Assembly: GCF_943193135.1 (NCBI RefSeq)
Contig: NZ_CALPCZ010000005.1
Location: 1 to 64,000, forward strand
Direction: 5' to 3'
Length of the DNA: 64,000 nt
Source: Odoribacter lunatus
Lineage (GTDB): Bacteria > Bacteroidota > Bacteroidia > Bacteroidales > Marinifilaceae
How positions within the stretch are numbered: position 1 is the stretch's first letter; the number at the start of each line of letters is the position of its first letter. A program made the translations under genes and the position numbers. Of the stretch, positions 33,960-43,433 are shown one piece after another. A model generated the notes under the pieces. It was given only the letters and a program-made list of their open reading frames with translations. It was not told the DNA's origin and did not search any database.

Positions 33960-36467
33960 TTAAAATTTGTCTCCTATGTTATTGAGTAATGATTCGAGGC
34001 TGTATTCGTCGGGTATGAGTACCTGACGCGCTTTGCTTCCTTCAAAGGGACCGACGATTCCGGCTGCTTCAAGTTGGTCGATGATTCGTCCGGCGCGGTT
34101 GTAGCCTATGGAGAAGCGGCGTTGTATGGAAGAGGTGGAGCCTTGCTGTGAATTGACGACCATGCGGGCGGCTTCTTCAAAGAGCGGGTCTTTGGTGCCG
34201 AGGTCTGCTTCGGAGATTCCGCCTCCGCCTTCTCCTTCGGGTATGTATTCCGGTAGTTCAAAGGCGCACGGGTAGGATTGTTGTTCGGCGATGTAATGTG
34301 TGATGGCGTCGATTTCGGGTGTGTCTACGAAGGCGCATTGTACGCGGGTCATTTCGCTTCCGACGGAGATGAGCATGTCTCCCCGCCCGATGAGCTGGTT
34401 AGCTCCGGGGGAGTCGAGGATAGTGCGGGAGTCTATCATGGAGGCAACTTTGAAGGCGATACGTGCCGGGAAGTTGGCTTTGATGACGCCGGTGATGATG
34501 TTGGTGGAGGGGCGCTGAGTGGCGATTATCATGTGGATGCCGACGGCTCGGGCGAGTTGGGCGATGCGGGCGATGGGTTGTTCAACTTCTTTTCCTGCGG
34601 TCATGATGAGGTCGGCAAATTCGTCTACGACAACGACGATGTAGGGCAGGTATTTATGCCCTTTGTTGGGATTGAGGTGCCGTTTGACGAATTTTTCGTT
34701 GTATTCTTTTATGTTTCTGACTTGTGCTTCTTTTAACAGGTCGTAGCGGCTGTCCATTTCGATGCACAGGGAGTTGAGTGTGTTGATGACTTTGGTAGTC
34801 TCGGTGATGATGGCTTCTTCGGCTTCCGGTATTTTGGCGAGGAAGTGTTTTTCAATGACGGAGTAGATGCTTAGTTCGACTTTTTTGGGGTCGACCATGA
34901 CGAATTTGAGTTGTGACGGGTGCTTTTTGTAAAGCAGTGAGGTGATGATGGCATTTAGTCCGACGGATTTACCTTGCCCGGTGGCACCTGCAACGAGGAG
35001 GTGTGGCATTTTGGCGAGGTCGAAGGTGTATGTTTCGTTGGATATGGTGCGTCCGATGGCGACGGGCAGTGCGTATTTGGATTCCTGGAATTTTTTGGAT
35101 GCGATGATGCCCCGCATGGATACGATTTCCGGATTTTGGTTGGGGACTTCGATTCCGATGGTTCCTGCGCCGGGTATGGGGGCGATGATACGGATTCCCA
35201 ATGCCGCGAGGCTGAGGGCGATGTCGTCTTCGAGGTTTTTGATTTTGGATATTTTTACACCTGGTGCGGGTATGATTTCGTACAGGGTGACGGTAGGCCC
35301 GATGGTGGCTTTGATTTTAACGATTTCTATTTTATAGTTTCGGAGGGTTTCGACGATTTTGTTTTTGTTTTCGTCAAGTTCTTCCTGTGTCACTTTTGGG
35401 GTTCCGTTGGAGTGTTCTTCAAGGAGTTCTAATGCCGGATACTGGTAGTTGGAAAGGTCGAGAGTGGGGTCGTAGTCTCCTTCGGGTTCGAGGTTTTTTT
35501 GTAAGGTTTCTTCCGGATTTTCCGGATTGACGGTGATGAGGATTTCTTCGTTCTCCTCTTCTTCTACTGCTGCCTCTTCCTCCTCTTCTTCTTCGTTGGC
35601 GTGGTAGTTGAGAAGTTCCTCGGGTTCGTCTATGTCAAATTCGTGTTTTTCTTGCGGATTGAGATTTTCGCAGATGTTTTCGTCGTCGATGTCTTCGATG
35701 ACGGGATTGAATTCTTCTTCGTCGGTGGTTGTGTCATATTCGTCATGAACGAAGGGATGTTCTTCTGTCTTTCCTTCCGTTGTTTCGATTTCGGCTTCCG
35801 AAGCGGTTTGCTGTATTGTTGTCTGTTTTTTCGGGAATAAGTTTTTGAAGAAGTTCAGGCACTGGGCGAATGTTTTTTCAAATCCGAAGAAGAGGATGGT
35901 TGCCAGTGTGAGCAACAGTATGAAAAATGTACCGATGGAACCGATGACGGAGTTTAACCATTGGGAGAGGAAGTAGCCGTGTGCTCCTCCCGGATAGAGG
36001 TAGTTTGGGGTGAGTTGGAAGAATGAGTATATTATGTCAGCGATGTAACCGAGAAAGAGAGAGAGCCAAAGTATGAGGAAAAAAGAGGTGATGATTTTTT
36101 TCCAAAAATTTGTAATGGTTCTGCCAGCGATTTTTATTCCGCATAGGATGAGTAAGTAGCAGAATAGGAAGGAGGAGATGCCGAACCAGCGGTTGATGAG
36201 TAGGTCGGATAACCAGGCTCCTAGTTTTCCCGCGGGGTTGTGTGCTGTTATTTCCGGGTTGGAGATGATGAGATGTGCTCCTTTGTCAACTAAACTTTGG
36301 TCTATTCCTCCGGTGAGGAAGAAGCCGCAAAGGGCGAAGAATGTGTAGCAGGCGAAAAGACATAATGCCAAGCCGGTTATGACACGTGTACGAGGTTCTT
36401 TTAAGAAAGAGAGTGCCGCTTCGGTTTGTTTTTTTTCAACCGGGCGGCGGTTTATGTTTTTTTTCAT
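33960..36467 (-). CDS. ftsK: DNA translocase FtsK
   Basis: Hexameric motor that clears and orients the chromosome dimer-resolution site at the septum. N-terminus with four membrane helices (about 30-52, 95-116, 122-146, 172-200), then a very acidic Glu/Asp-rich linker (about 225-345), the motor with Walker A (GATGQGKSV) and Walker B (VVVDEFADLI), and the C-terminal winged-helix gamma domain (RRFSIGYNRAGRIIDQLEAAG). 835 residues. Preceded by a near-consensus promoter. Confidence 0.95.
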   Translation of the reverse strand: MKKNINRRPVEKKQTEAALSFLKEPRTRVITGLALCLFACYTFFALCGFFLTGGIDQSLVDKGAHLIISNPEITAHNPAGKLGAWLSDLLINRWFGISSFLFCYLLILCGIKIAGRTITNFWKKIITSFFLILWLSLFLGYIADIIYSFFQLTPNYLYPGGAHGYFLSQWLNSVIGSIGTFFILLLTLATILFFGFEKTFAQCLNFFKNLFPKKQTTIQQTASEAEIETTEGKTEEHPFVHDEYDTTTDEEEFNPVIEDIDDENICENLNPQEKHEFDIDEPEELLNYHANEEEEEEEAAVEEEENEEILITVNPENPEETLQKNLEPEGDYDPTLDLSNYQYPALELLEEHSNGTPKVTQEELDENKNKIVETLRNYKIEIVKIKATIGPTVTLYEIIPAPGVKISKIKNLEDDIALSLAALGIRIIAPIPGAGTIGIEVPNQNPEIVSMRGIIASKKFQESKYALPVAIGRTISNETYTFDLAKMPHLLVAGATGQGKSVGLNAIITSLLYKKHPSQLKFVMVDPKKVELSIYSVIEKHFLAKIPEAEEAIITETTKVINTLNSLCIEMDSRYDLLKEAQVRNIKEYNEKFVKRHLNPNKGHKYLPYIVVVVDEFADLIMTAGKEVEQPIARIAQLARAVGIHMIIATQRPSTNIITGVIKANFPARIAFKVASMIDSRTILDSPGANQLIGRGDMLISVGSEMTRVQCAFVDTPEIDAITHYIAEQQSYPCAFELPEYIPEGEGGGGISEADLGTKDPLFEEAARMVVNSQQGSTSSIQRRFSIGYNRAGRIIDQLEAAGIVGPFEGSKARQVLIPDEYSLESLLNNIGDKF

Positions 36468-36488
36468 GAATGTTGCGCTTTTGAGCAG

Positions 36489-36521
36489 CGAAGATACGAA
36501 GTTTTCGCTAAAAAAGGCAAA
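36489..36521 (-). promoter_or_regulatory. Near-consensus promoter of ftsK
   Basis: Minus strand: TTTG at 36521-36518, 21-nt spacer, TATCTTCG at 36496-36489 (one mismatch). Confidence 0.55.
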
Positions 36522-36542
36522 ATGTACGGCAATAAGTTTTTG

Positions 36543-38195
36543 TTACGGTTGTTGATAGAGGAAGCGTTTGATGCTGCGTTTGGGGGTCTTCTCAAATTCT
36601 TCGTTGTATATTTTTATTTGTGCGATTTGACTGTATGCGGGAAGTGTTTGGTTAAGGGCTTTGCGGTTTTCTTCCATGATGTTAGGGATTTGGTTTTCCG
36701 TGATTTTTTCAGCTTGCAGACTGTCGAAGTCGGGGTATATGAGAGCCACGAGTTTTCCCTGTTGTTCGATGACGATGGATTCGGTGACGTATTGCATGTT
36801 GTTGAGTCGGTCTTCTATTTCTTCGGGATAAATGTTTTGTCCGCTGGGGCCGAGTATCATGTTTTTGCTTCGTCCTTTGATGAACAGGTAGCCGTCGGCG
36901 TCAATGAGACCAAGGTCTCCGGTATGGAGCCATCCGTCTTTGTCTATGGCAGCGGCGGTAGCTTCCGGGTTTTGGAAGTAGCCGGTCATGACGCAGTCGC
37001 CTTTGGCAAGGATTTCACCGACGATGTTTTGTGGGTTGGGGGAGTCAATGCGCAATTGGACGCGGTTGGCTGCTTTCCCGCAAGAGCCTTGTTTGAAGGT
37101 TTTCCAACCGTCGTAACTGAGCAGGGGACCGCATTCGGTCATGCCGTATCCGACGGTGTAGGGGAAGTGTATGGTGCGTAGGAAATTTTCGACTTCTTTA
37201 TTGAGGGCGGCGCCTCCGATGATGATTTCCTGGAAGTTTCCTCCGAGTGCGTCGATGAGTTTTTGCCGGATGGTGTCTTTGATTTTGTCGTTGATGATAG
37301 GGATGTTCATCAGGAGTTTCATGTGTGGCTTTTCGATGGCCGGAAATATTTTTTTGCGTATGATTTTTTCAAGGACTAAGGGGACGGTGACAATGAGTTC
37401 GGGTTTTACTTCGGCGAAAGCGTCGGCGATGATTTTTGGGGACGGTGTACGGGACAGAAAGTGGATGTGTGTGCCGTTGACGAATTGATAGATGAATTCA
37501 AAGGCGAGTCCATACATGTGTGCCATCGGCAGCATGCTGACGATTTGAATGCCGGGATTGAGTCCCAATACTTCGATTCCGAATTTCATGTTGGTCCAGA
37601 GGCTCCGGTAGGTGAGCATGACTCCTTTGGAGCTGCTGGTGGTTCCGGATGTGTAGTTGATGACGGCCAGTTCGTCCAATTGGTCGTAGGTGTATTGGAC
37701 GTTGTCGGCAGTGAATCGGTCTGGGTATTTTTTCCCGAAGAGTTCGTTGAGGCGTTCGCGGGCTTGAGTGAGTTCGGTTTTGTTGGAGTGTCGTAGAGAG
37801 AAGTCCTCTATGCGTAGGATGCCGTCAAGGTCGGGCATGGCGGATTCATCGAGGTTTTCCCATACAACGTCGCCTACAAATAGGAGGTGCGCTTCGGAGT
37901 GGTTAACGATGTGGTGTATGTTGTCGGGTTTGAATTCGTTGAGGATGGGGACGGCTACTGCTCCATAAGTGAGGGTGGCGAGGAAAGCGATTCCCCAAGA
38001 GGACATGTTGCGGCTGCAAAGGGCTATTTTGTCTCCTTTCCGGATGCCGCTTTCTTCAAAGAGTATGTGTAGTTTTTCTATTTTTCGAGCAACGTCTTTG
38101 TAAGAAGAGGTGGCGCCTTTGAAGTCGGTGAGAGCAGGAAGATTCCAATTTTTTTTGATACTCTCTTCTATGTATTGTATGAAGCTTTCAGACAT
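36543..38195 (-). CDS. AMP-binding long-chain acyl-CoA ligase, copy 1
   Basis: Adenylate-forming enzyme that activates fatty acids to acyl-CoA (or acyl-AMP). P-loop INYTSGTTSSSKGV near 180-192, motif GYGMTECGP, and WLHTGDLGLIDADGYLFIKGRSKNMI with the conserved Gly-Asp and Arg. The C-terminal lysine region is KTPKRSIKRFLY. 550 residues, shorter than the ~600 of typical FadD/FAA1-like enzymes. The next upstream gene is a close paralogue of nearly equal length. Has its own exact-consensus promoter between the two copies. Confidence 0.88.
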   Translation of the reverse strand: MSESFIQYIEESIKKNWNLPALTDFKGATSSYKDVARKIEKLHILFEESGIRKGDKIALCSRNMSSWGIAFLATLTYGAVAVPILNEFKPDNIHHIVNHSEAHLLFVGDVVWENLDESAMPDLDGILRIEDFSLRHSNKTELTQARERLNELFGKKYPDRFTADNVQYTYDQLDELAVINYTSGTTSSSKGVMLTYRSLWTNMKFGIEVLGLNPGIQIVSMLPMAHMYGLAFEFIYQFVNGTHIHFLSRTPSPKIIADAFAEVKPELIVTVPLVLEKIIRKKIFPAIEKPHMKLLMNIPIINDKIKDTIRQKLIDALGGNFQEIIIGGAALNKEVENFLRTIHFPYTVGYGMTECGPLLSYDGWKTFKQGSCGKAANRVQLRIDSPNPQNIVGEILAKGDCVMTGYFQNPEATAAAIDKDGWLHTGDLGLIDADGYLFIKGRSKNMILGPSGQNIYPEEIEDRLNNMQYVTESIVIEQQGKLVALIYPDFDSLQAEKITENQIPNIMEENRKALNQTLPAYSQIAQIKIYNEEFEKTPKRSIKRFLYQQP

Positions 38196-38217
38196 GATAT
38201 GTAGTTATTTAGCTGTT

Positions 38218-38248
38218 CAAAGATAAGGGTTTCATTTTGAATGCCAAA
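38218..38248 (-). promoter_or_regulatory. Promoter between the two acyl-CoA ligase paralogues
   Basis: Minus strand: TTTG at 38248-38245, 19-nt spacer, TATCTTTG at 38225-38218. Exact match to both elements. Confidence 0.75.
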
Positions 38249-38264
38249 TGGTGCGGTTAAAAGT

Positions 38265-39914
38265 TTATTTTTGGTATAGGTAGCGTTTGATGCTTTTTTT
38301 AGGTGTTTTCTCAAATTCCTGCTGGCGTATGCGTATGCGGGTGATTTGGCTGTATGCGGGGAGGTGTTCGTTTAGTTGTTTGCGGTTATGGTCAAGTTGT
38401 TTGGCAAGGCTTTCTTGTGTGATCCTTGCGTTTTGGGCAGCTTCTAGGTCCGGGTAGATGAGGGCAATAAGTTTGCCGTCATGCTCGATGACGAGGGATT
38501 CGCTGACGTAGGGCATGGTGTTGAGTCGGTCTTCTATTTCTTCGGGATAGATGTTTTGTCCGCTAGGGCCGAGTATCATGTTTTTGCTTCGTCCTTTGAT
38601 GTAGAGATATCCGTCGCTGTCGAGTATGCCGAGATCTCCGGTGTGTAACCAACCATCGGCGGTGAATGCGTTTTGGGTGGCTTGAATGTTTTTGTAGTAG
38701 CCTTTCATGAGGTTGGTGCCTTTGACCATTATTTCGCCGACGGTATTTTGCGGGTCAGGAGAATCTATGCGTATTTCGATGCGGTCGATGGCTTTTCCAC
38801 AGGAACCGAGCCGGAATGTCTGCCAGTTGTCGAAAGAGATACCGGGTCCGCATTCGGTCATGCCGTATCCGACAGTGAAGGGGAAGCGAATGGAGGCGAG
38901 GAATGTCTCTATTTCAAGGTTGAGGGCGGCACCTCCGACGGCGAACAGTTTGAAGCGCCCACCGAAGGCGTCGAGTACTTTTTGTCGGATGCGTGCTTTG
39001 ATTTTTTTATGTATGTAGGGGAGTTTCAATAGTAGTTTTATGTGAGGGCGGTTGATTTGGGGGAGTACGCGTTTGCGTATGATTTTTTCGATGATGAGGG
39101 GAACGGCGACGATGAGATGGGGACGAATGCGGGTGAATGCTTCCGAGATGATGCGTGGGGAAGGTGTTTTGTTGAGAAAATAGATTTGTGAGCCGCTGGC
39201 GAATGGGTAAATGAATTCAAAAGCGAGTCCGTACATGTGTGCCATCGTGAGGATTGCGATAAGTCTGTCGCCAGGGTGGTAGCCCATTTTGTCAAGGGCA
39301 AAGCGGAGGTTTGACCACATGCTGCGATAAGGAAGTATGACGCCTTTGGAGGCACTGGTAGTTCCGGAGGTGTAGTTGATGAGGGCGGTGTCTTCCGGAT
39401 TTTCGCGTGGATAACGTATGTTTTGCCAGGTGAAATGGGTTGAGAATTTTTGTTCAAATAGTTCGTTTATTTTTTCTCTGGCGGTGATTAGTTCTGCTTT
39501 TTTTGTGTGCCTTATGGTGAAGTCTTCCATTCGGATGATGCTTTCGAGGGTGGGCATGTGTTGGTGGTCTAAAGTTGCCCAGTTGCCGTCTCCTACGAAT
39601 AGAAGTCGTGCTTCGGAGTGGTTGATGATGTGGTGTATATTGTCGGATTTGAATTCATGCAGGATGGGTACGGCAATGGCTTTGTAGGTTAGGGCCGCGA
39701 GGAAAGCAATGGCCCAGTGTGAGCAATTGCGGCTGCAAAGTCCTATTTTATCGCCTTTTTTGATTCCGGAGTGTTCAAATAATAAATGCAGTTTTTCGAT
39801 TTTAACGGCGACATCTTTATAGGTGTAACTGATGCCGTTGTAGTCGGTGAGGGATGATAGATCCCAATGCTTTTTTATGCTGTCTTCCAGTAGTGCGATA
39901 AAACTTTGTTCCAT
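38265..39914 (-). CDS. AMP-binding long-chain acyl-CoA ligase, copy 2
   Basis: 549 residues with the same motif set as its downstream neighbour: INYTSGTTSASKGV, GYGMTECGPG, WLHTGDLGILDSDGYLYIKG, and C-terminal KTPKKSIKRYLY. Long blocks such as GPSGQNIYPEEIEDRLN are identical between the two, so this is a tandem duplication that has since diverged. It starts 13 bp after the channel-like gene, so it probably shares that gene's transcript, whereas copy 1 has a private promoter. Confidence 0.88.
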   Translation of the reverse strand: MEQSFIALLEDSIKKHWDLSSLTDYNGISYTYKDVAVKIEKLHLLFEHSGIKKGDKIGLCSRNCSHWAIAFLAALTYKAIAVPILHEFKSDNIHHIINHSEARLLFVGDGNWATLDHQHMPTLESIIRMEDFTIRHTKKAELITAREKINELFEQKFSTHFTWQNIRYPRENPEDTALINYTSGTTSASKGVILPYRSMWSNLRFALDKMGYHPGDRLIAILTMAHMYGLAFEFIYPFASGSQIYFLNKTPSPRIISEAFTRIRPHLIVAVPLIIEKIIRKRVLPQINRPHIKLLLKLPYIHKKIKARIRQKVLDAFGGRFKLFAVGGAALNLEIETFLASIRFPFTVGYGMTECGPGISFDNWQTFRLGSCGKAIDRIEIRIDSPDPQNTVGEIMVKGTNLMKGYYKNIQATQNAFTADGWLHTGDLGILDSDGYLYIKGRSKNMILGPSGQNIYPEEIEDRLNTMPYVSESLVIEHDGKLIALIYPDLEAAQNARITQESLAKQLDHNRKQLNEHLPAYSQITRIRIRQQEFEKTPKKSIKRYLYQK

Positions 39915-39927
39915 GTGGCGACAGGGG

Positions 39928-40611
39928 TTAGTTGGTATCGGTATGGTTGGGCTGGTTGTTTCTTTTGGCTTGAAATTTGGTGGTTACGTAGGCGGTGAAT
40001 ATGGGGAAGAATATCATGCCGGCGGCTGCGAGGAGTACGGCTAAGGATTGTCCGAGTTTGGTTACACCGAAGATATTGGAACCGACAGTGGTTACGTTCA
40101 TGAGTGACCAATTGAAGGAATCCCAGTAATTTTTGACCATGGGATTGGGACCGTGTTCCATGAAGTAGAAGATGATGCTTGAGAAGTAGACGACGGTGCA
40201 TAATATGGCGATGTAGGTGACGAAAAGGTTAGTTATCTTGCTATAGGTCATCCATGATACGATGATGGAAATACCGTAGATACCCCGGATGACAGGGAAA
40301 ATGCGCAGAGCTATCCAAAGACTATGAGGGATGGTGTCGGAACAGGCGTACACGATATTGAGGTAGGGTATGGCTATGAGAAGGAGGAAGAGATTACCCC
40401 ATGAGAATTTCCAGTTGTCGCTGTACCAGCGGAAAAAGAAGTCTGCCAGGAATACAGAGCAGAGGATGAGGTGGCTGATGAGAATGAATCGTTCGCTGAA
40501 TACGGTGTGCGAGGAGAGCAGTTCGATGGAGAGGATAACGATGATGATTAAGCTGCTGGCAATGACCAGTATGTTCAGTAGGTCTTTGAGGTGTTTGTTG
40601 TTTTGTTTCAT
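39928..40611 (-). CDS. Potassium-channel-like membrane protein with non-canonical filter
   Basis: 227 residues, six membrane helices and a pore loop: voltage-gated-channel layout (S1 about 12-30, S4-like LRIFPVIRGIYG at 102-113, S5 about 126-150, pore 163-182, S6 about 186-209). The filter position reads Thr174-Thr175-Val176-Gly177-Ser178-Asn179 where potassium channels have TVGYGD. The S4 region has only two Arg, so voltage sensing is doubtful. No C-terminal RCK/TrkA domain. Annotated families would call it ion transporter or potassium channel; its selectivity is open. Confidence 0.7.
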   Translation of the reverse strand: MKQNNKHLKDLLNILVIASSLIIIVILSIELLSSHTVFSERFILISHLILCSVFLADFFFRWYSDNWKFSWGNLFLLLIAIPYLNIVYACSDTIPHSLWIALRIFPVIRGIYGISIIVSWMTYSKITNLFVTYIAILCTVVYFSSIIFYFMEHGPNPMVKNYWDSFNWSLMNVTTVGSNIFGVTKLGQSLAVLLAAAGMIFFPIFTAYVTTKFQAKRNNQPNHTDTN

Positions 40612-40734
40612 GAGATTTCTGTTTTCTATAATTGTTTGGGTAGTTACGGGAATGGGTGATGAAGGTTTTGAATCTGGTGTGATTTAACGTTAGATTGGTT
40701 TTTTATTATTATTTTCGGGCGCTAAAAATAGAGA

Positions 40735-42204
40735 ATGAAAATTATGCAATTTAGAAGGTTTTATCTGGGAATGCTGTTGGTGTTTACGGTGTTCCTTTTT
40801 GGTTGTGGTGGAGCCTCTGATTCTACGGAGGTAGTTATTATTTCTACGAATGATATTCATGCGCAGATTGAACGGTTTCCGAAATTTGCGGCTTTTGTAG
40901 CGCAACAACGGGCTATCTATCCGAATCTGCTTGTGGTGGATGCCGGAGACCGAATTTCCGGGAATGTATATGTGGATAATGCGGTGGAGCGGGGTAAGCC
41001 GATGGTGATGCTGATGAATAAGGTGGGGTATGATGTGGCGACTTTCGGAAATCATGAGTTTGATTATGGGCAATCGATACTGAAAGAGCGTTTGGAGGAG
41101 ATGGATTTTCCTGTGATTTGTGCTAATATGGAGACGGAGGGGAGTGTGTTGGAGAAACCGCAGGGACATTATGTATTGGAGAAGGCTGGGATTCGTTTTT
41201 GTTTTTTGAGTATGATTGAGATTAATGAGAAAAGGCGTATCCCTGCGACGAATCCGGCGAATGTGGAGAATGTTACGTTCCGTTATTTTGGAGATGTTGT
41301 GGAAGAGAATAGGGGATTGAAGGAGGGGTGCGACGTTTTTATTGCATTGACGCATTTAGGATATACGGCGGATTCGGTATTGGCGACGATTATGCCTGAG
41401 TTGGATGTGATTATCGGGGGACATTCCCATACATTGATACATGACTCGAAGGTTATTAATGACGTGTTGGTAAGTCAGACGGGATCTTATTTGAGATATG
41501 CAGGGGTGACGAAGTTGGATTTTAAGGGGAAGAAGTTGGTAAATAAGTCATTTCATATAGTGAAGTTGGATACAATTAGTGCTTCGGATGCGGAGGTGGA
41601 GAAAATGCTGGAGGAGATTTGCAATCGTCCGGAGTTTCGGGAGAAGATAGGTGAGACGTCAAAGGGGTTGAAGTATAAGGAGGATGTGGCTTCGATGGTG
41701 ACGGATGCGATGTGTGATGCTGCCGGATGTGATTTTGTTTTTTATAATAAAGGAGGGGTGCGCTTGAATTCTATTCCTGCAGGTGATATAACGAGGGAGA
41801 TGGTGTATCAGATAGAACCGTTTAGTAATTATATTGTAATGCACGATTTGACGTTGCAGGAGATGAAGGAGTTGGTTTTAAACCGTTTTAACGGGACGAA
41901 GAATCCGGAGAAGCGTTATCTTGATTTATTTGTGTCTGAAGGGCGGTATACGATTTTAAAGGATAAGGAGGGGAATGGCGTAGATGTGGTATTTGTGGAC
42001 AGAAATGGGAAGAAGTTGAAGGATGGGCAGCGGAAGTATAAGGTGGGATTGAGTAATTATGTAAATAGTGCGTATGATTTTGTCGGGAAAGGGAAAGGAA
42101 CGAATACGGGGATTATGATTACGGATGCGGTGCTTGATTTTATAAAGAAGCAGAAGGATGTCAATTATAATAAGCGGAGGACATTTATTGAACGGAAGTC
42201 GTAG
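40735..42204 (+). CDS. 5'-nucleotidase / UDP-sugar hydrolase-type metallophosphatase lipoprotein
   Basis: Lipobox with Cys24 (FLFGC), so membrane-anchored outside the cytoplasm. Calcineurin-like domain motifs in order: STNDIHAQI, VVDAGDRISGN, ATFGNHEFDYG, ALTHLG, and GGHSHT. The C-terminal 5'-nucleotidase domain carries YNKGGVRLNS and EPFSNYIV. 489 residues, close to UshA in plan. Releases phosphate and nucleosides from extracytoplasmic nucleotides. Single gene, divergent from the channel/ligase operon. Confidence 0.9.
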   Translation: MKIMQFRRFYLGMLLVFTVFLFGCGGASDSTEVVIISTNDIHAQIERFPKFAAFVAQQRAIYPNLLVVDAGDRISGNVYVDNAVERGKPMVMLMNKVGYDVATFGNHEFDYGQSILKERLEEMDFPVICANMETEGSVLEKPQGHYVLEKAGIRFCFLSMIEINEKRRIPATNPANVENVTFRYFGDVVEENRGLKEGCDVFIALTHLGYTADSVLATIMPELDVIIGGHSHTLIHDSKVINDVLVSQTGSYLRYAGVTKLDFKGKKLVNKSFHIVKLDTISASDAEVEKMLEEICNRPEFREKIGETSKGLKYKEDVASMVTDAMCDAAGCDFVFYNKGGVRLNSIPAGDITREMVYQIEPFSNYIVMHDLTLQEMKELVLNRFNGTKNPEKRYLDLFVSEGRYTILKDKEGNGVDVVFVDRNGKKLKDGQRKYKVGLSNYVNSAYDFVGKGKGTNTGIMITDAVLDFIKKQKDVNYNKRRTFIERKS

Positions 42205-42214
42205 CAGACAGAGG

Positions 42215-43393
42215 TCAGAGTTTTTCGCATACTAACAGAACACGTCGGGAATTGGCGATTGTCGTGGCAAACAGATAGAGGTGGCCACCGTCTCCGATTC
42301 CTGATGTTTTTCGTATTTGTTCAACGGTCATCGGAAAGTTGCGTACAGTGATGTTGGCTTGTGGAATATCGTGTTTTAGTTTCTTTAATAGTTTGCCGGT
42401 GAAAGGGAGAACGGCTGTGATTTTGAATTTTCTGCCGGGAAATTCGGGACAGGGCGTGTCAGAGGTGTAGAGGTGGCTGTGTTGATGTAGTTTTAAGAGC
42501 CGGAAGCGGGTGGCTATGCTTTTGAATGCTCCGCTTTTTAGAATGGCGGCATTGGGTTCGTAAAGGTAGCTATCAAGTGCTTCTGCCAGTTGCAGGGGTG
42601 TTTTTTTTTCTTCTTCCGGGTTGAAACTGAAGTACTGGTGTTCGTTTGTTTGGAATGATACGGTATGGATTTGTATTGTTCGGGGAGAGGGGTCCAGTAC
42701 GAATAGTATTTCTTTGCATTCGTTTTTTATAGCAAGGATGTGTATCTCTGTTGTTTCGGGAAGTAGCCGCAGGGTTTCCGAGATATCTGCCATAGGGGAT
42801 ATTTTGATGATGAGGCGTTGGGTGTTGGTTAGCAGTGTTTGTTTGAGGGGGATTATATTGGGTTCGCAGTCAGCTAATGCGAACAGACGTTTGTTGCTGT
42901 CGGTGCGTCTTGCGGGGTCAATGTAGAACGTATCCGTCTGTAATGTGTGGGCGATGTCACGGCAGTCGGCGTGGAGGACAGTTATGTTATTGGTTCCCAA
43001 TAGGTGAAAGTTGTGTGTGGCAGCCCGGCAATACTCAGGCATGCGTTCTATATAGGTGACATTCTGGGCTTTCTGTGCGAAAAACCAGCTATCGACGCCT
43101 AAGCCTCCCGTAAGGTCGCAGAGCGTATTACCTTTGAGAAGATTTTGTTTGTAAGTAGCGGTTGTTTCGGAGGAGCATTGTTCGGCGGCAAGGCGGCTGG
43201 GAAATACGATACCGCGGTTTTGATACCATAAGGGGAGCTTTTCTTTAATATGTTTGCGGGCAATGATTTGGTCTACGGCAAAGACAATATCGATGTCCGG
43301 ATAGGAGCGGGCATGGAGTAGGAGTTTATCGGTGGATGCTGTTTCGTGCTGTGCGATGAAGTCTTGCAGTTGTTGGGAAAGAGGTATTTGCAT
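42215..43393 (-). CDS. Class I SAM-dependent methyltransferase with THUMP-like domain
   Basis: 392 residues. A Rossmann methyltransferase core with CDLTGGLGVDSWFFA (SAM loop), YIERMPEY and FYIDPARRTD, and a C-terminal THUMP-like domain (ITVRNFPMTVEQIRK ... GGHLYLFAT). The family is probably RNA-modifying (Trm5/RlmI relatives), target unknown. TACCTTTG at 43419-43412 on the minus strand is an exact -7 element in the 40-bp gap after nhaD. Confidence 0.8.
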   Translation of the reverse strand: MQIPLSQQLQDFIAQHETASTDKLLLHARSYPDIDIVFAVDQIIARKHIKEKLPLWYQNRGIVFPSRLAAEQCSSETTATYKQNLLKGNTLCDLTGGLGVDSWFFAQKAQNVTYIERMPEYCRAATHNFHLLGTNNITVLHADCRDIAHTLQTDTFYIDPARRTDSNKRLFALADCEPNIIPLKQTLLTNTQRLIIKISPMADISETLRLLPETTEIHILAIKNECKEILFVLDPSPRTIQIHTVSFQTNEHQYFSFNPEEEKKTPLQLAEALDSYLYEPNAAILKSGAFKSIATRFRLLKLHQHSHLYTSDTPCPEFPGRKFKITAVLPFTGKLLKKLKHDIPQANITVRNFPMTVEQIRKTSGIGDGGHLYLFATTIANSRRVLLVCEKL

Positions 43394-43433
43394 GTTGTCG
43401 TGTTAATGCGACAAAGGTAATCAAATCTTTGTA

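Noticed and set aside
34278-35840. Several plus-strand frames inside ftsK
   Set aside because: Shadow frames of a clear FtsK gene; rich in Asp/Gly/Phe with no domain.
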